NCBI RefSeq assembly: GCF_905171775.1
Contig: NC_053491.1
Span: 336,121,952-336,185,951, forward strand
DNA: 64,000 nt
Direction of reading: 5' to 3'
Source of the DNA: Rana temporaria
Lineage: Eukaryota > Chordata > Amphibia > Anura > Ranidae
Shown: positions 50,584 through 63,808 of the stretch, in pieces
Position numbering within the stretch: the stretch's first letter is position 1
How the letters are laid out: each line of letters opens with the position of its first letter
Program-made: the position numbers and the translations under genes
The notes under the pieces: model-generated
What the model saw: the letters and a program-made list of their open reading frames with translations, nothing else
Databases searched by the model: none
Told to the model about the DNA's origin: nothing

Positions 50584-51424
50584 CTATATTACCAAAAGTA
50601 TTGGGACACCTGCCTTTACAAACACATGAACTGTAATGGCATCCTCCCAGTCTTAGTCCGTAGGGTTCAATATTGAGTTGGCCCACCCTTCACAGCTATA
50701 ACAGCTTCAACTCTTTTGGGAAGGCTGTACAAGTTTTAGGAGTGTGTCTATGGCAATAGGAGTGTGTCTATGGGAATGTTTGACTATTTTTCCAGAAGCC
50801 CATTTGTAAGGTCAGACACTGATGTGGATGATAAGGTCTGGCTAGCAGTCTATGCTCTAATTCATCCCAAAGGTGTTCTATCGGGTTGAAGTCAGGAAAG
50901 GGACATCCCCAAACTGTGCCCACAAAGTTGGGAGCATAAAATTGTCCAAAATGTCTTGGTATGCTAATGCCTTACGAGTTCCCTTCACTGGAACTAAGGA
51001 GCTAATCCCAACCCCTAAAAAACAACCCCACACCATAATCCCCCTTCACCAAATGCCTTGAACCAGTGCACAAAGCAATATCTATAAAGACATGGATGAG
51101 CAAGTTTGGGGTGGAGGAACTTGACTGGCCTGACCTCAACCCAATAGAACGCCCTTGGGATGAATTAGAGTGCAGACTGTGAGCCAGGCCTTCTCGTCCA
51201 CATCAGTGCCTGACCTCACAAATGCACTTCTGGAAGAATGATCAAACATTCCCATAGACACGTTCCTAAACCTTGTGGACAGCCTTCCCAGAAGAGTTAA
51301 AGGTGTTATAGGGCTGCAAAGGGTGGGCCAACTCAATATTAAACCTTACAGACCAAGACTGGGATGCCATTAAAGTTCATGTGCGTGCAAGGGCAGGCGT
51401 CCCAATACTTTTGGTAATATAGTG
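50583..51424 (+). mobile_element. Tc1-like non-autonomous element (internal deletion)
   Basis: Ends actatattaccaaaagtatt / aatacttttggtaatatagt, a family common in fish and frogs. The same end occurs alone at 42066-42240. A transposase trace survives at 51060-51180 (KFGVEELDWPDLNPIERPWD, with Glu). The inner part consists largely of the mirrored long sub-terminal repeats. It shares an AT tract with its neighbour. Confidence 0.85.
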
Positions 51425-51607
51425 TATATGACATTAATGGAAATGCTGCAAAAATTGTACCTCTAGGTATATTGTCCTGTCCACTTGTTTTTTTATGAGT
51501 GTGGAGTTTAGGCACCGTGTTGGTCGTCATTTGGCAAAAAAATAATAAAGAGAAGTAGGAGGTTTAAGGATGATTTTCAGAATTTTGTACTAGGCTGGCA
51601 GAGGGTA
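51425..51607. other. Intergenic, no recognisable feature
   Basis: Short spacer with no feature. Confidence 0.4.
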
Positions 51608-53365
51608 GGGATGAGCTTTGTGTTCGACTCGAACATCGTATGTTCGATCGTTCGTCGAATTACGAACGTTTTGGGCCATTCGCGCCAAATTCGAGTGGCG
51701 TGTCACGGCCCATAATTCACTGCAGCATCGCAGTGCATTGCTGGCTGATGATTGGCCAAGCATGCACTATGACCCGCATGCTTGGCCAATCACAGCTTGC
51801 AAAAAACGGAGAGCCATAATTGGCCAAAGCCAGGGTGGCTTTGGGCAATTATGGCTCAGGGGGTTTAGTACACGCCCCACACTATAAAAGGCCGCCTGCA
51901 GGTCGGCCTTGTGTAGTGTGTTGCGGTGGTTAAGAGAGAGAAGACAGAGAGAGAGAGAGAGTGTAATTTTTTGTAGGTAGATAGAGCAGGCAGGCAGGCA
52001 GGCTAGTCAGTTAAAGTTACAGTGTGTAGAGGATATATATGCATCCCAGGTGTTGTATATATATTTATACACTGTATAGTTTAGCTAGATCCGCTCTTCC
52101 TAATTTACTGACAGGCAGGCAGGTGATTGTGCTAACTGCAGTATTCTCATGTGGTGTACTACCTGTGTCCTTTGCAGTGTGCACCTAAAGCTACGTGGTG
52201 TGTGTACTGCCTGTGTCCTCTGCAGTGTGCACTCAAAGCTACGTGGTGTGTGTACTGCCTGTGTCCTCTGCAGTGTGCACCTAAAGCTACGTGGTGTGTG
52301 TACTGCCTGTGTCCTCTGCAGTGTGCACCTAAAGCTACGTGGTGTGTACTGCCTGTGTCCTCTGCAGTGTGCACCTAAAGCTACGTGGTGTGTGTACTGC
52401 CCGTGTCCTCTGCAGTGTGCATCTAAAGCTACGTGTTGTGTGTACTGCCATTGTCCTCTGCAGTCTGCACCTAAAGCTACGTGGTGTGTGTACTGGCATT
52501 GTCCTTTGCAGTGTGCACCTAAAGCTACGTGGTGTGTGTACTGCCTGTGTCCTCTGCAGTGTGCACCTAAAGCTATGTGGTGTGTGTGCTGTCTGTGTCC
52601 TCTGCAGTGTGCACCTAAAGCTACGTGATGTGTGTAGTGCCCATGTCCTCTGCAGTGTGCACCTAAAGCTATGTGGTGTGTACTGCCTGTGTCCTCTGCA
52701 GTGTGCACCTAAAGCTACATGGTGTGTACTACCTGTGTCCTCTGCAGTGTGCACCTAAAGCTACGTGGTGTGTGTACTGCCCCTGTCCTCTGCAGTGTGC
52801 ACCTAAAGCTATGTGGTGTGTGTACTGCCCGTGTCCTCTGCAGTGTGCACCCAAAGCTACATGGTGTGTGTACTGTCTGTGTCTGTGCTATTTTTCTCAA
52901 TGATTTTCATCCATATTGCAGGGACCAGACATTACATTAAAGCCGCAAGCAGTTTTAAATGACTTTTTTCTTATAGTAATCTCATTTTGTGCAGGGACAG
53001 TTCTAAACATGTGCCACTTCACAGACATAATATAGACACCCAGCAGGTACGATATTTAAATGAATTTTTCATTTTTTTTCACTTTAAGCATCATTAAAAT
53101 CACTGCTCCAGAAAAAACGACAGTTTTTAAAACTTTTTTTTTCCATTGATACACGTTCCCTGGGGCAAGACCCAAGTTCTCAAACACGTTTTACGACAAT
53201 AACTTGCATATTAGGCTTTAAAATTAGCACTTTTGAATTCGAACGTTCGAGTCCCATAGACGTCAATGGGGTTCTAAATGTTCGTGCGAACGGTCGGTCC
53301 TTTCGAAGGTTCTGGTGCGAACTGAACGGGGGGGGGGGGGGGGTTTGTTCGGCTCATCCCTAGCA
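51608..53365. mobile_element. TIR element (agggatgag...ctcatccct) with internal minisatellite
   Basis: The left end agggatgagctttgtgttcg is mirrored by the right-end gttcggctcatccct. Both ends are rich in ttcg/cgaa words (tcgaacatcgtatgttcga; gaacgttcgagt). Internally there are cttggccaatca repeats in both orientations, a GA tract, (AGGC)n, and the 15-copy 48-bp array. I associate these ends with an abundant ranid family. No transposase. Confidence 0.75.
52150..52885. repeat. 48-bp minisatellite, ~15 copies
   Basis: The unit runs gcagtgtgcacctaaagcta then cgtggtgtgtgtactgcctg and tgtcctct. I count 15 gcagt(g/c)tgca starts. Some copies are 44 bp, lacking gtgt. Because 48 is divisible by three, long frames occur on both strands; none has family resemblance. 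Confidence 0.95.
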
Positions 53366-54887
53366 GAGGGGTGTTGTTTTAATCATTCTATTAAAAAAAA
53401 AAATGTTTTCCTATAAATTCAATAGGAAAACTTTTTGAAAGATAAAAAGTGCATTTTCTGTACAACTATATAGATCAGACCAAAATGAGAGACAAATGAG
53501 GAGGAAAGAGGGACAGAGGGACTTTGTTTCAAATCAGGGACTGTCCCTCGAAATCAGGGACTGTTGGGAGCTATGACAAAAGGATGCACCTAGATATCTA
53601 TATATGAATTGTAATCATTAAACTATGGTAAATCAAGTGATATGTGGAACAAGTTCAACATATTTCTTTCAGATAAACCAACAGTAATTACACAATTTGT
53701 GTACCTACTGAACGTACACAATAGTTTAGTTTTCCATCAATGTTAACATGTGCTAATGTAAAGGTATAGAGACAGAACATATTATTTATCAGGCACAACT
53801 ATTTTAAGCATAAGCATTTAAACATCTGCCATTAGGACTTGCCATTACGCCATTGTTTTATGCTTGATTCCTAATGTGGGAACTCGGAACTCTATTGGTA
53901 TTTGTTTTGGTCTTGACCCACAATGACCCTCGCTTCCTCTTTGTGCAACAGTTCTGAACACTGAGCAATGAATGGCCTCTTATTTGATCTTCCTTCACTT
54001 TGGACTATGTGGGGGCAGAAGGAAAACACAGCAAAGGAGGTCAGCTGCTGCAGAGCCAAGATAGCATACAGCAAATTCCAGTCTATTAAATACTCCAGCC
54101 TATTACCCTGCACTTAAACTTTGAACAATCAAGGCTACTATGAACAGAAAATTTGTTACCATTGCTGAATAACGTGTTTGTTCATGAAAAATAAATATTT
54201 CAGCAATAGATGGAATCGTAATACGTTAAGCCACCCACTTCAAAGTCAGCATCTCCCTACCACGGTGCCTGTGTCAGTTTCCTTATTGATACATCAGGAC
54301 TTTCCCAAAGTTCCATTGCCTTATGTTGCACTACAGTGCTGCAGAGAATGGCGCTGATATCATAATACCAGCTCCCCAACAGCTTTAAACTGCTGTCTAC
54401 TTTTTTTTACTATCTATAAAAAATGTATTGACAAATAAACAGGGAGCCCCAGGATGCCAGAATGTATTGTAAGAGAACACAGCAGAAGCTTCTTTCTTTC
54501 AGACCTTCTCTCTGGATTAAACTACATCTAAAAGATGAGTCATTAATATGACTCAAATGTTTGTGTACATTTTGCTTTGAGCTCCGTAAACCTATATACG
54601 GTAGGTCTTTTTTATCCCACAGAGGAGGTAAAGATAAATTGAAAATACATAAAAAACGCAACAACTCCATCTACTGGCTGAATATGAGAATACACAAAAT
54701 ATTTATATGCAATTATTTATTTTTACCTTATTAAAGATGTATTTTTTGGTCTCGATTTTTTTAGAACATAAAATAATATATAAAGAAAATACACACAAAA
54801 ACACAGTACATTATATTATAGTAGAGATGGCTAAGATAAAACAGATTTTCAAAATTGATTGTCATTTTGGAATGACTTGTTTACATT
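53366..54887. other. Intergenic; one repeat fragment at 53450-53575
   Basis: 53450-53575 (agatcagaccaaaatgagag, agggacagagggactttg) matches the right half of the element at 44772-45112. The rest, 53576-54887, shows no ORF, RNA gene or repeat I can name. Confidence 0.5.
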
Positions 54888-55149
54888 GAGGCTGGGTTCA
54901 CACTTATACGAATTGGATGTGGGTTTCTCCGCATCCAATTCACATGATAGGAGAGTGTGCCCAGCTCTCTTTGGAGCCGGTTGACACAGCTCCAGGGTGG
55001 CTGAGGAGCGCGCTGCAGAAGGGTCTTGTGCGTCTTTGGCTCAATTTTAAGTCAGAATTCAAGCAAAAATTCAGACGTAATTCAGACCTGAAACGGTGAA
55101 CGGGGACGCACCGGACTCCCTGCTGTAAGCCACTACGCACCCAGCCTTA
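54888..55149. mobile_element. Short TIR element (ggctgggttcacact ends)
   Basis: Left gaggctgggttcacact is partly mirrored by right cgcacccagcctta. Internal symmetric words include gaattcaagc and gtcagaattc. A common frog MITE type. Confidence 0.5.
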
Positions 55150-56704
<1,555 letters not shown>

Positions 56705-57364
56705 TCAGGGGTCTCAAAACTTTCTAAACAAAGCTGTCTTTCAGTCTTTAGGGGGGCCAGACTGTGGCCAGCGGGAACATAATTTTTTTCTGGCATCAGT
56801 GAGAGTAAACAGTGTCTAATCTTTAGTATTATGCCACGTACACACGATCGGTCCATCTGATGAAAACGGACTGATGGATTTTTCCATCAGTTATCCGATG
56901 AAGCTGACTGATGATCAGTCGTGCCTACACACTATCAGTTAAAAAAATAATCGTGTCAGAACGCGGTGACGTAAAACACAACGACGTGCTGAGAAAAATT
57001 AAGTTCAATGCTTCCAAGCATGCGTCGACTTAATTCTGAGAATGCGCGGATTTTTAACCAATGGACGTGCCTACAGACGATCGTTTTTTTCTATCGGTTA
57101 GTTAACCATCAGATAGTTTTAAAACAAGTTCCTAGTTTTTTAACCGATGGATAAAAAAACCATGGGGCCCACACACGATCGGTTAGTCTGATGAAAACGG
57201 TCGATGAAAACGCGGCATCAGTGGGAGAAAAAAATGCTCCATTGTTGCTGTCAGTGGGCAGAATAGTGCCCTGTATCATTGAGATGAATAGTGCCCCAAG
57301 GGCCGGATAAATACAAGCAAAGGGGCCTCATCTGGCCCCTGGGCCGCAGGTTGGAGACCACTAG
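56705..57364. repeat. Interspersed repeat (caggggtctcaaa ... ggttggagaccacta)
   Basis: The outer ends are inverted (ggtctcaaactttc versus gttggagacc). The phrase gtgggagaaaaaaatgctcc with cagtgggcagaatagtgccc shows its internal cagtgggag-type tandem words. A TIR element (56831-57218) is inserted in it. Confidence 0.55.
56831..57218. mobile_element. TIR element related to 4832-5218
   Basis: Begins atgccacgtacacacgatcgg and ends gaaaacgcggcat. The internal ccatcggt/accgatgg and gatgaaaacgg words occur in both directions. The ends differ from the 4832 element mainly in the sub-terminal word. Confidence 0.65.
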
Positions 57365-57859
57365 GTTAGATCATGCACTAGAAGTGAAAATGCACTGAGG
57401 AATAGATTATGTAATCTCTTATCAGTCACTAACAATTTACTAGTTTTGTTAATTTTTATAACACTAACAAATTTCAAGGAGCTATACTAAGTCATTGAAA
57501 GCATACCCAGCATTACAGGAGCTGACAGTCCAATGTACTGGATGCTCAACAGCATATGCTATTGATGGAGGTCCAATTACCAACCTGTGTGTTTTCAGAT
57601 TATGGGAGGCGTCCAGAATATCAGTTGGAAATACACACAACAGGTAAATATACACACAGACCTGCATGGCCACGAGTCACCATGCTAAACCCTCTTTTAA
57701 AGATTTACCCTGCTAATGTAGAGTAAAGCAACATCACTTTAATACCAGGAAAAGGGGAAACCTTTACCTTGCCAACACCCAAATATATAGAAAAAAGTTT
57801 GAGAAAGTAGAACCTACTTTCTCAAAAATAGCGGACTTTGTAGGCACAATACGAGGCAG
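57365..57859. other. Intergenic, no recognisable feature
   Basis: Contains one short hairpin (tgagaaagtagaacctactttctca, 57801-57825). No gene. Confidence 0.4.
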
Positions 57860-58355
57860 GTAGTATAAAATATTAAGTAAAGCTCTCCCGGTGGTATCTG
57901 ACGCCCTCCAGACTACACAGATGCTTTCCATCTGCGCCAAACTGTTGCTGGCGCTGCGGGGAGGAGGAGGGGTCGCTGATACATATTTTTTTGGTCCTGC
58001 CCCAGATTGAGGAATTTCTGCAGGAGGTCCGTCGGATCACGCAGGAATTTACAGAATATGTCATCCCGGATGATGCTGCGTCTTTCCTCTTACATCATTC
58101 AAAGATCCCCACCAAAACATACCAGAAGTCACTGATACGCCACCTGCTCAATTCTGCAAAGGCGTGTATTACCCTGTATTGGAAGCAGCAATCTCCCCCG
58201 TCTGTTGCGCACTGGCTGAGGAAGGTGGAGGAGGTGCGGAGAATGGAGGACTTGATCCTTACTGTGCAGCACAGAGGGGAGTTGTACAAAAAGACCTGGT
58301 ATATATGGACCATCTTTGTTTTCTCTAATGAAGGGCAACGCCTCTTGGGAACTTA
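57860..58355 (+). pseudogene. Tx1-like L1 C-terminal fragment
   Basis: From about 57880 the + strand encodes the L1 ORF2 end. There are broken frames around the zinc-finger-like segment (ctgttgctggcgctgcgg), then an open frame at 57991 with EEFLQEVRRITQEFTEYVIP, SLIRHLLNSAKACITLYWKQ and VAHWLRKVEEVRRMEDLI. The 3' tail of the same L1 resumes at 63809 after the Harbinger insertion. It is a different copy from the L1 at 14401. Confidence 0.8.
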
Positions 58356-58800
58356 GGGGCAGATCCACGTACATCGGCGCATATATAGGCCGGCGTAGCG
58401 CATCTCATTTCCGCTATGCCGGCTCAACTTAGAGAGGCAAGTACCGTATCCTCAGAGTATTTTCGCCCAACGTTGCGCCGGCACGACGTAAATTCCTAGG
58501 CGTAAGCCGGCGTAATTCAAAGTAGGAAGGAAGTGGGCGTGTTCCATTGAAATGAGCCGTGACCCCATGCAAATGAAGGGCCGAACGAACGGCGTATGCG
58601 CCATGACGCTGACTATGTTCCGTGCCTCTCTGCGCATGTTCAGAACTAGGCCCGGCGTAATCAGTGAGATACGCCCAGGGCATAAATACGCCCAGACATG
58701 CGCCCGTCGAGTGCAAAAGTACATCCGAAGTACATCCGCTTGTTTCCCCCCTGAAGCAAGGTACTTTTGCTGGTTTCTTTGCTGCTTTTTTTTTTGAGCC

Positions 58801-60035
58801 ATGTCTGCTCCAGCTGCTGAGAAGAGGAGGAAGTTGAATTATTCTCGCCAGGAGAAGGCAGTGATTATCAGGGCCATGGCCCAGTTTGATGTCTTCCTCC
58901 ATGGTGCAGAGAGTGCCAACACCACCAAGGCCAGGAGGACAGAGATCCTGTCGCAGATTGCAGCTGATGTGAATGCCTTGGGATATGAGGTCAGGACCCC
59001 AAATGACATTAAAAAAAAAAAATGATTAGCGTCGCCTGGTGAAAGGTAAGATGGCGAGGATGAGGGCTCATGCCAGGGGCACTGGAGGGGGACCAGCAAC
59101 TACCGAGACGCTCACTCCTGAGGAGCAGGTGGTTGCCCAGTGCCTCCACAGGCATCAAGTGAAGGGAGTTGAGGGCTTTGACTCCGTTGAGGATGCCTTG
59201 AGGACAGGTAAGTGTGTTTTATCTCCTATCTGGTGTGTAGCATGTGTGGGGGTGGAAGGGAACATGTGATACGTGTGTGGATCCTCCAACATGTGAATGT
59301 TTTGTGTCATTCACAGATGTGCAGGAGGGTGCTGGGCCATCTGCTGCCGGTGGCCAGTCCACACCATCCCCCGGACATCAGTCCGAGTCAGACCCCCTGG
59401 CAAGCCAGGAGTCATCAGTGGAAGGGAGTGGCCACACCTCTCCTCAGGAGGTGGTTGAGGAGGAGGTGACCAGTGGGAATGAGCTGAGGCTCAATTTGGA
59501 GGAGTCTCCCCCTTTGACTGGGACCAGTCAGCCCTCCATCAGGGGTAGCCCCTCCCGGTCCTCCCCCAACAGGGCTCCCCCCTCAAGGGTCTCCCCTTCT
59601 CCACAGCCCCAAGCCTCTTCTGGCCACAGGAAGGTGTCCAGGAAGACTAGGGGGGTGTCAGATGTTCTCCCAGAACACCTCAAGAGGGACCAGGCCCGCC
59701 AGACCCGCCATCTGGGTGAGGTTGCCATGCATGTGGAGCGCATGGCAGACAGCATGGCCTCCTTTGCCACTATGACAGAAGCTGTCCAGGACGTTGGCGC
59801 AAATACGGCTGCTGTGGTCTCCTGGCTGGGGGATCTGCAGGCCACCACAGCAGGCCTTGTGGATGAGGTCCACGCCCTGACAGAGGCTGTCAGGGACAAC
59901 ACTGCAGCCATCCAGGCGGAGGGGAGGCAGTCCAGGCTGCTGCAGGCTGACACAAATGCGGTCCTCACGCCAGCCGTGGAGAGACCAGGGGATGCTCCTC
60001 CTCCTGAATCCCCCCCCCCCATGAGTCTCCCATGA
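58801..60035 (+). pseudogene. Harbinger Myb-like accessory protein (two exons, one break)
   Basis: Exon 1 (58801-59206) starts MSAPAAEKRRKLNYSRQEKA and reads a SANT/Myb-like trihelix to RTPNDIKKKK. A length change in the A run at 59010-59021 and a TAG shortly after break the frame. The original frame then continues VKGKMARMRAHARGTGGGPA to the donor ag|GTAAGT (59207). Exon 2 starts after TTCACAG at 59317 (DVQEGAGPSAAGG) and runs to TGA at 60033-60035. It has a Ser/Pro-rich middle, a coiled-coil-like stretch (HLGEVAMHVERMADSMASFA) and heptads to the end. In Harbinger such proteins help import and target the transposase. Confidence 0.8.
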
Positions 60036-60545
60036 GGAGCCGGGGCCGGGGACGCGGCCGTGGCAGGCGTGGGGCACGTCAGCGTCGGTGATGATTTTTT
60101 TGGTGTTTATTTTTGTATACTCAGGTTATGAGTTTTTTATTTTTATTTTTGTATACTCAGGTTATGAGTTTTTTATGTTTATTTTTGCATACTCAGGTTA
60201 TGAGTTTTTTATGTTTTATAGCCCAAGCACACGGTCAGTAGTGCAGGCTACAGTGTGACTGGTGTTTGAATGTGGGGGTGACATTCCTGCTGGAAAAGGC
60301 GTGTCACCCTCGGTCGTTGGGGAGAAGTGATCCCCAGGACCAGGGAGAAGTGATCCCCAGGACCGTGTGAATGTGGTATGAATGGACAGCAACATAATTG
60401 GAGCCTTGACGGGGCGTTGCTGCTCCCAAGTCCTGCATTGTGGACTTGGGCTAATCCAATGTGATGAGGATGTGGGGTGTGTGTGCTAGGGACCACAGTG
60501 GTTTGCATGCGTGCATTCTCCTTGTGCCATGATGAATGTGTGTGT
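60036..60545. other. Harbinger non-coding interval
   Basis: Three near-copies of gtatactcaggttatgagtt at about 60117-60208, and two copies of agaagtgatccccaggacc at 60327-60364. Otherwise no features before the hairpin. Confidence 0.5.
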
Positions 60546-60675
60546 TTAAAGCGGAGGTTCACCCAAAAATCCACTTTCTGTCACTAGATCCAGCATACTG
60601 CTGACATCTGCAGATGTCAGCAGTATGCTGGATCTAGTGACAGAAAGTTGATTTTTGAGTGAACCCCCGCTTTAA
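60546..60675. mobile_element. Perfect-looking hairpin MITE (ttaaagcgg ends), 130 bp
   Basis: The left arm, ttaaagcggaggttcaccc through ctgctgacatctgc, is the reverse complement of the right arm apart from a few bases, with almost no loop. Its ends match the TIR family of 35426-39110. It sits where the two Harbinger genes converge; the transposase stop lies at its edge. Confidence 0.85.
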
Positions 60676-63409
60676 CGTGCAAAGATACCTACTGTGAGGC
60701 ATCTCCTGACTGCTCTTCCCTCAGCAGACGGGGTAGCCTCGGTTAGGGGGGGAATGTCTGGTTCGGGGGTCAGGTCATTAAGTATATCGATCTCCAGGCC
60801 CTTTCTCACGGCGAAGTTGTGCAGCATGCAACATGCACCGATAATCTGGCACACAAAGTTTGGGGAATACAACAGGGTACCCCCGACTTTTCCAGGCATC
60901 GGAAACGGGACTTCAGGAGGCCAAAGGTGTGTTCCACCACTGCACGGGTACGTGTGTGTGCATCATTGTATCTTCTCTCTCCTGTGGTTTCAGGATCCCG
61001 GAATGGAGTCATGAGATGGGGCCCAAGTGCATATGCAGAGTCACCTGGAAAGGAAAAGACAGGAGGATGTTAGTCGTGCATGTGCCCCTCGTGATGTCTG
61101 CATCATGGGGTCGGACAGTCATGCCTGACTCCCATGTCACTCACCAACCAGCCAGCTATTCCCATACACATTCTGTTCAAATTCTGTTGGGATGGTGCTT
61201 TGACGGTATATGTAGCTGTCGTGGCTGGACCCTGGGTGTTTAGCACAGACGTGCCATATGAGGCATTGGGCATCGGCTATCACCTGTATGTTGATAGAAT
61301 GCCAATGCTTACGATTGTGGTATATGTGCTCTGTGTCACGGGGGGCGTAGTGCCACATGTGCAGAGGCGTCCCTAGGGGGGGGCCAGAGGGGGCCCTGAC
61401 CCCCCCAACATCATGCTGTGCCCCACCATGTGCCCCCCCAAAAAAAAAATTTTTTTTTTTTTTTTTTTGCAATTTTTGTATTTTGCTCCCCGAGAGGGAG
61501 AGCGTCCCCAGTCAGCTCTGCGGGGGATTGCTCCCCCTCCCTCTGCTCACCGACACTGCATAATGCGAGCACTCACACAACCAGATATTCTAGCCTGGAC
61601 CGTGTTTAAGTGTGTGCACTGCAGACTGCAGTACACTGTAATCACTGAACTACATTATCTCCATCCCTTCTCTCCCCCCCATCTGTCTCCCTCCCCCTCT
61701 TCTGTTCTTTCAAAACATTCACTATTTACTTTCACTTTCAGTTAGGCAGATAATATACGGTGCAAATTTCTTTCCTGCATCCACAGATTGCAGGAAAGAA
61801 ACTTGCATGATTCCCCCATCAACAGACAGTGCTGACAGGGGAATATCCCTCCTGCCCAGCAATTATATTCTCCCGACAAACAGTGATTATCACTAGTGGC
61901 TATACAGCAACCACTAGTGATAATTATAAGAGAATCTGCTCATTAATGGTTCAAATCTCAGCCAGTTTCTGCTGAACCAGCTGAGATTTAAACTGTCTAT
62001 GGCTGGTCTTAGCTCTTAGGCAGCTCATACATTGATTAGCACTGTGGGGTGTCGGCTTCCTGGCGGGATTGGGCATGTGGGATTTCAAACACACCCGAGA
62101 CCATATCTATTGGTTGTAGACAGTTGAGCTCCCTGCAGGTTGCTTAGCAGCAGTGGACCCTGCTATGACAAGCTGATCGGGATGCAATCCAGGTGATGCT
62201 CTTAGTCAAATCCTAGTCATAAATATCAGTGATTTTATTGATCAAAGCCCACACTTTACAGGCATAGAGCCCACATGGCTGCTGATCATACGGTTGATTA
62301 TATTTATGTGGTTGTACTCTTGATGCTAATAAATACTGTGTTTATTAGATCTGACTGGGAGCATCACCTGGATCACATCCCGATCAGCATGTCAACAGAG
62401 AAGGTTATACAGCATTATTACTGCTGCTAGGTGACCAGCTGGGGGCTCAGCTCTCTATAACCAATAGTGCCAGCCTTCCCCTGCATACACCCATAAAGTC
62501 ACTAGCACTAGGTCCTAATTGACTGCCGTCGCTGCCAAGGAGACAGATGCCAGACCAGCGCTGTAAATAGCAGGGACAGGACAGCTGGGGAACCCCACAG
62601 TGGCAGAACACCAGGGCCCGGTGGCAAGACAACCTTTGCAACAATGATAGTTCTCCCACTGCTTTGGACCCTTATATTTTCTTGGTGTGCTGGTGACATA
62701 TATCTCTTGTTTTCTGCCACCCTGGGGGGCCCCAATACAGTAGGAAGGGAGCTCACTGCAGAACATGTAAAAGGGCCCATAGTGGGATCGTAGTAAAGGG
62801 CCCCAGGATATATATATATATTTAATTGCAATTTATAGTTGGCCCCTCTACTTTTGTCCCTGTCCCCCCATGTGCCCCCCCTAAATATGAAAGCTGGAGA
62901 CGCCACTGCACATGTGTGCAATCAATGGCCCCCACGGTGCGTGGGAATCTTGCAATACTGTAGAAATCACGCATTGCCTTCTGCCGCAGATGCTCCTGGG
63001 TGGGTCTGACAATGTGGTGGGCCATGCGTCTGAGGATTGCGGGGACAACCTGGTGCACACATCTGCTAATGGAGGATTGTGCCATCCCAGCCACAACTCC
63101 ACTTGTACGCTGGAACGAGCCACTGGCAAGGAAATGGAGTGTTGCCAGTACCTTGACCAGTGGCTCCACTGCATGTGAGCGGTGTGTCTGGCTTGTGATG
63201 TCATCTTTCAGGGTTGTGGTTAATTCCAGGATGGCAGCAGGGCTGAATCTGAAGATGCGATACACCTCCGAATCACCCATGCCAAAGACGTTTAGGCGCG
63301 GTCGGTATATCCGCTCCCGTGCCCTCCTCCTACACGCCTGTGAAGCCAGTAGTATAGCTATGACTATGGATGCCCCTGGCATGTTGGCATACAGATTGTT
63401 GTCCTGCAA
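60672..63409 (-). pseudogene. Harbinger (HARBI1-like) DDE transposase, split by a hAT insert
   Basis: Starts at 63409 (MQDNNLYANMPGASIVIAIL). The HTH-like region has FRFSPAAILELTTTLKDDI and SSISRCVHQVV. Then comes VGAIDCTHV with the first catalytic Asp. The frame is cut at the hAT target site (62917/61353) and continues with DTEHIYHNRKHWHSINIQVI and AKHPGSSHDSYIYRQS. An intron (61144-61045, GTGAGT...CAG) follows; then GDSAYALGPHLMTPF (second Asp) and RAVVEHTFGLLKSRFRCL (Glu). The tail IIGACCMLHNFAVRKGLEI runs to the stop at 60672. One-base frameshifts are visible in the C run just after THV and near 60885. Confidence 0.87.
61362..62908. mobile_element. hAT-type element, 1547 bp, perfect 8-bp TSD
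   Basis: CACATGTG is duplicated at 61354-61361 and 62909-62916. Ends cagaggcgtccctaggggggg / ccccccctaaatatgaaagctggagacgccactg are the hAT-style CAG-GGCGT termini. The body is non-coding: a poly-A/T patch at 61440-61468, a tgcaggaaagaaact repeat (61786-61804), and inverted atcacctggat words (62178-62200 versus 62364-62375). Some hAT elements of this type have internal segments from other repeats. Confidence 0.92.
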
Positions 63410-63808
63410 GTGTGGGTGCTCAGCTAGTCCCTAACGGTGCTGCTGAAGCTGCTCTGCAGCTGACCTGTGCATGTCTGCTGCTGACTTACCCCTGCTTTAT
63501 GAGGGGGTAACTTTAGGCCGGACGTACAACTTATGCGCGGCGCGCGTAGCCCGCGTTGGGCGCACGAACGTTCGTGGATCACCGTATCTCCCTCATTTGC
63601 ATATTTGAATAGCAAATCAATGGTGCGTCCAGCGTATATATGCGCCCACGATGCGCCGGCGCAGAAAAGTTACGACGGTCGGAAAAAGCAGATTTTCAGG
63701 CGTATCTAGTTCTGTGGATACGGCGCATAGTTACACCGGCGTATATATACACTTACGCCGCGCATCTCGAGATACGCAGGCGTAAGTGCTTTGTGGATCT
63801 GCCCCTTA

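Larger units (their letters stand above)
58356..63805. mobile_element. Harbinger transposon with both genes, TTA duplication
   Basis: Ends GGGGCAGATCCAC / GTGGATCTGCCCC with long sub-terminal mirrored segments of ggcgta/tacgcc words. TTA flanks both sides (58353-58355; 63806-63808), the Harbinger target. It carries the typical convergent gene pair: a Myb/SANT-like protein on + (58801-60035) and a DDE transposase on - (63409-60672). Two inserts are present: a 130-bp hairpin (60546-60675) and a hAT element (61362-62908). Net length is about 3.8 kb. Frameshifts suggest it is no longer active. Confidence 0.92.

Noticed and set aside
52149..52940. Several long overlapping open frames on both strands, and a CRISPR-like look of regular repeats
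   Set aside because: They are produced by a 48-bp minisatellite with units divisible by three. There are no unique spacers of constant length and no cas genes, and the context is a vertebrate transposon.
58429..58902. A 157-codon minus-strand frame at the Harbinger left end
   Set aside because: It spans the terminal inverted repeat and the promoter side of the Myb gene, with no conserved motif.
59528..60077. Antisense frames of 164 and 139 codons over the Harbinger Myb gene
   Set aside because: They are shadows of the Ser/Pro- and Ala-rich coding exon, with no domain features.
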